DNA from: Boswellia sacra
Taxonomy: Eukaryota > Streptophyta > Magnoliopsida > Sapindales > Burseraceae
Length of the DNA: 64,000 nt
NCBI GenBank assembly: GCA_013180625.2
Contig: SNVD02009648.1
Coordinates: forward strand, 310,001-374,000
Direction: 5' to 3'
Part shown: piece after piece, positions 61,271 to 64,000 of the stretch
Layout: every line of letters begins with the position of its first letter
How positions within the stretch are numbered: the first letter of the stretch is position 1
The notes under the pieces: model-generated
Seen by the model: only the letters and a program-made list of their open reading frames with translations
What the model was told of the DNA's origin: nothing
Databases searched by the model: none
Made by a program: the position numbers and the translations under genes

Positions 61271-62759
61271 ACACTTGAAAAGCACTATTTCCACTGCACA
61301 TATTGAAAAAAAAATTGCTAACCAAAAAAAAAAAGAAAGAAAACCCTTTAAAAAATGGCTTTTTGATGTGTTTGTTCCAATTCTTTGAAACAAAAATTTT
61401 AACTTTTTTAAAAATCACGACCAAACAAAGAAAGATACATGCATATATCGATTATTTAAGGCCAAAAACCAATAAATTCCAACCAATCATGTAAGAACAC
61501 AAAAGACCCCAAAAAATAATGAACTTTCCAAAGTGACAATTCCCCTTTCTCAAACAAAAATCTAAGCCTTTTTGCATTTCACAATCAACCACAGCAGTAT
61601 ACATGCATACATCGATCAATCATCATAACAAATAGTACTAACCAATCATCTATGTAACAACCAAAATAACCCCAAAAAATAGACTACCAAATTTTGGGTT
61701 TCTATGAATGTTTAGAAAAAAGAAACTTTTAGCATTCCATCATCAACCTCATCAAAATACATGCATACAACAATAGTTTCGGTGCAAAAACGTAAGGAAA
61801 GCAACTACCTCACTCACCTGCTTCGAACAAGACCACAACACAACCCACAATTGAGTCTTCACGAATCCCTACCAACCACTAGAAGCCAACAAGCTCACTA
61901 GGTCACTTTTGACACTCTCACATTCCTTTTCCAACCTTTAGCAGTGCCTCTTTCACACCAACTTTTCAAAGTTGAGTTGAATGTCTTCCCCACCTACAAA
62001 ACCAACTGTGTGTTTATTAAAAAAATATAGGTTTTGTTGTTTATGTTTACTTTAGGGCAACTTGATCAGTTTTGTCATTTGGGATGCCTTCTCATATTAT
62101 TTGGCCTACTTTAATTACCGTTTTGCCCCTTCCAAACACATGTATATGTTCTTTTTCAAAAATGCCTTGTTCTGTTAATTTAAAAGCTAACAGATTTCGT
62201 CTCTTGAACCTAGATGATACAAAAATGCAAACATTGATGACGACGATGATATATTCCCATAACAAGCTTCTGAGTGATATTAAGGTAAACTATAGGGGTA
62301 GTTTTTGACAATATCCTATACCTAAATCATGCCATAAAACTCGAATGTAATTCTTCACCCGAGCCCTACAAAATATGTCTCTTACATTGAGTAATGGCTA
62401 CTCTAGAAATTTTATTAATTCAAACTTGAATCCGAATAGGCTACAATTTTGCAAAGGTAAACTTAACATACTAAAGGTCCTAAAGAAAATTCCCTAAAGC
62501 AATTTAAAGTAAAAAACTATTTTTAAAGAATTTTTATTTTCTACCTATGAATTTTGTCCAAATTTTTGAGATAGACATGCTCAACTTCAAAAATTTATAA
62601 CAATTATTCTATATGTCAAAAAATCATAAAAATTTATAGATTAGCTAAAATCATTTTGAACAGATAGCATGTCAAATTCTAGAATTTTTCAATATCTCTA
62701 GCATATTTAAAATAATTTTGTAATTGATGAAAAACACAAAATATGTAGTTTCCAAATCT

Positions 62760-63309
62760 AATTAAAGAGGCTCAGAAAAGAGATCAGGTATTTATTAAGA
62801 TGTGTGAGGAGATAAAGAAAGCTAGTAGACTAGAATTTAAATTGTCTGATGACCATGTTTTATGGTTTGGAAAGTAACTTTGTGTACCGACTAATAAAGA
62901 ATTGAAAAGGGGAATCTTGAGGGAGGGTCATGAATCTGCATATGGTGCTCACTTGGTAGTACTAAAGTGTATCATGATTTGAAGGATAACTTCTGATGGA
63001 AGAACATGAAAAAAGAGATTGTCGATTTTGTTTCCAAATGTTTGGTTTGTCAAAATGTAAAGGTGAAACATTGGAGATCTAATGGTCTTTTATAGTCTCT
63101 TCATATTCTAGAATGGAACTGGGAACACATCACTATGAATTTTGCTAGTGGCTTTCCTCGTTCGAAGAGGGGATGTAATTCTATCTAGCTTATTGTGGAT
63201 AGTTTAACCAAGTCAGCTCAATTTTTCACTATAAAAACCACTAATAATTTGGGCTAGTTAGCCAAATTGTTTTTGCATGAGATTGTTAAGTTGCATGGTC
63301 TGCTAGTAT
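62760..63309 (+). pseudogene. Tekay/Del-like Gypsy integrase fragment
   Basis: The frame reads AQKRDQVFIKMCEEIKKASR, then LKRGILREGHESAYGAH, then the zinc-binding FVSKCLVCQNVK. EWNWEHITMNFASGFPRSK follows, with the first catalytic Asp changed to Asn, and then SIxLIVDSLTKSAQFF. Stops are present. This is the N-terminal and early core part of a Del/Tekay chromovirus integrase. It is cut at about 63309 by another LTR in the middle of the HGLLV motif. Confidence 0.85.
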
Positions 63310-64000
63310 TGATGAACACTTAAATATGCATGTTTAATAAGAGTTTAGTTCATCATATTGCATTAATAGTGTCATTAAATTCCTCAACTTAAGCATATTT
63401 GTAGCATTTGCATCTTTGGAATTAATTCCTCTTAATTTTGGTTTTGTTACAGGTTCGGTAAAATGGGCATAACTCTCTATTTATAAATCAGAATGGTGCA
63501 ATTCTTAATGTTGTGGAAAGCTGATTCAATTGTCTAAAAGATTGCATTTCACAAGCATCATCAAATTCGGGCTCTTAGTGGACCAAAATTGGGCTTGAAA
63601 TGAACCCATCTATAGTCTCGGCCCAGTCTGACTAGGCCTCAGTATTTGGACCGTATCTATCAAAATACGTATCCAAATTGTGCAAATCAATATGTTCTAG
63701 AAAGCTGAGAGAAATATCTACAACTTTCATGAAGACATGTGATTAAAATTCACAACATTTCGATGTCAAAATTGATGGTCAAAGTCGGTGCCTAATGATC
63801 CCAATTGTCAAAGATATTTACAACTAATATTTGACAATTATGCCCTTGTAATTTGACAAGTTTGCCCCTGGATGTATCTATAAATAGAGGTGCCTTGTGA
63901 CCCATTAGAGCATCTTGGCCTTGGCTGGAACATTTTGGCTTTGGCTAGGATCTTGTATTGTGTTTTGTGTGTTTATGATATTAATGAATTTCCTTTTTCT
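63310..64000 (+). mobile_element. start of another LTR, runs off the window
   Basis: TGATGAACACTTAAATATGC at 63310 interrupts the integrase frame. Non-coding LTR-like sequence follows, with a TATA box (TATAAATA, 63879-63886) and a probable transcribed leader after it. The right end, internal region and target duplication lie beyond the window. Confidence 0.6.

Larger units (their letters stand above)
57006..62317 (-). mobile_element. full-length MULE (Mutator-like), 5.3 kb
   Basis: Terminal inverted repeats of about 165 bp start GAGGATATTATCAAAAACCA at the left. Their inverted partner ends TTGACAATATCCT at the right, with TTTAAATTAACA(A/G)AAC at the inner edge of both. The flanking duplication ATACCTAAA is perfect and 9 bp long (56997-57005 and 62318-62326). 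Inside are a minus-strand mudrA-like transposase pseudogene and a plus-strand GRF zinc-finger pseudogene, arranged convergently. The element sits in the old long LTR. Confidence 0.95.
43619..62750 (+). mobile_element. old long LTR (TGTAACACCCC start), interrupted
   Basis: TGTAACACCCCAATAT at 43619 is a typical Gypsy LTR start. Non-coding AT-rich sequence of the same character continues at 43619-44118, 56433-57005 and 62318-62750, separated by a Gypsy element and a MULE. The 9-bp MULE duplication shows the last two pieces were once contiguous. The right border is not visible. It may belong with the Tekay/Del integrase fragment that follows. That link is inference. Confidence 0.5.

Noticed and set aside
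1..64000. CRISPR arrays, tRNA and rRNA genes, bacterial operons
   Set aside because: No regular spacer-repeat array, no convincing cloverleaf with a B-box, and no rRNA-like stretch was seen; tandem repeats found are minisatellites or LTR enhancer arrays.

Overview
The window is AT-rich nuclear DNA of a flowering plant, most likely a eudicot. The evidence is short GT-AG introns, a DYW-class pentatricopeptide (PPR) gene, a DUF1677 gene, and Copia, Gypsy, Mutator (MULE) and hAT transposons nested in one another. A tree genome such as Citrus is possible, but that is only a guess. There is no prokaryotic operon structure and no CRISPR array, and I found no tRNA or rRNA gene.

Four host genes can be supported: (1) a five-exon minus-strand gene for a small membrane protein with an OCIA-like layout (11673-15709), with an optional cassette exon and a Site II promoter; (2) an intact DYW-type PPR RNA-editing factor with one 76-bp intron (21636-23904, plus); (3) a three-exon minus-strand gene for an uncharacterised single-pass membrane protein (24407-25719), convergent with the PPR gene; (4) a single-exon DUF1677 gene (36362-36697, minus).

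Region by region: 1-4522 holds a minisatellite, a MITE, a 423-bp tandem duplication and a decayed Copia element (minus). From 4523 to 10122 lies a decayed second copy of the PPR gene. It is split by a 3.9-kb solo LTR (5-bp target duplication), which itself carries a 322-bp hAT MITE (8-bp duplication), and by a 1.25-kb MULE (9-bp duplication). From 15979 to 19399 is a decayed gag-protease-only LTR retrotransposon (TR-GAG type). A young relative at 26787-30071 has an intact 700-codon gag-protease ORF and sits inside a MULE-type MITE, which sits inside another inverted-repeat element. From 31.9 to 43.6 kb there is little beyond MITE-like repeats and the DUF1677 gene.

The last 20 kb is a nest. 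A long LTR starting at 43619 is split by a Gypsy element (44119-56432) and by a 5.3-kb MULE (57006-62317, 9-bp duplication, mudrA-like transposase plus a GRF zinc-finger ORF). The Gypsy element is itself split by a Tat/Ogre-like fragment (46768-48977) and by an LTR element (50050-54848) that carries a piece of a LOG/lysine-decarboxylase-like host gene. A Tekay/Del-like integrase fragment and the start of another LTR close the window.

The points most worth a second look are: the LTR promoter of the young TR-GAG element, which holds an array of exact mitosis-specific activator (MSA) motifs; the captured LOG-like fragment; the MULE with a GRF zinc-finger passenger; the layered PPR pseudogene; and a 38-bp Nextera mate-pair junction adapter left in the assembly at 53954-53991. 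The host genes do not form one pathway. The window mainly records repeated transposon insertion into a small gene neighbourhood.
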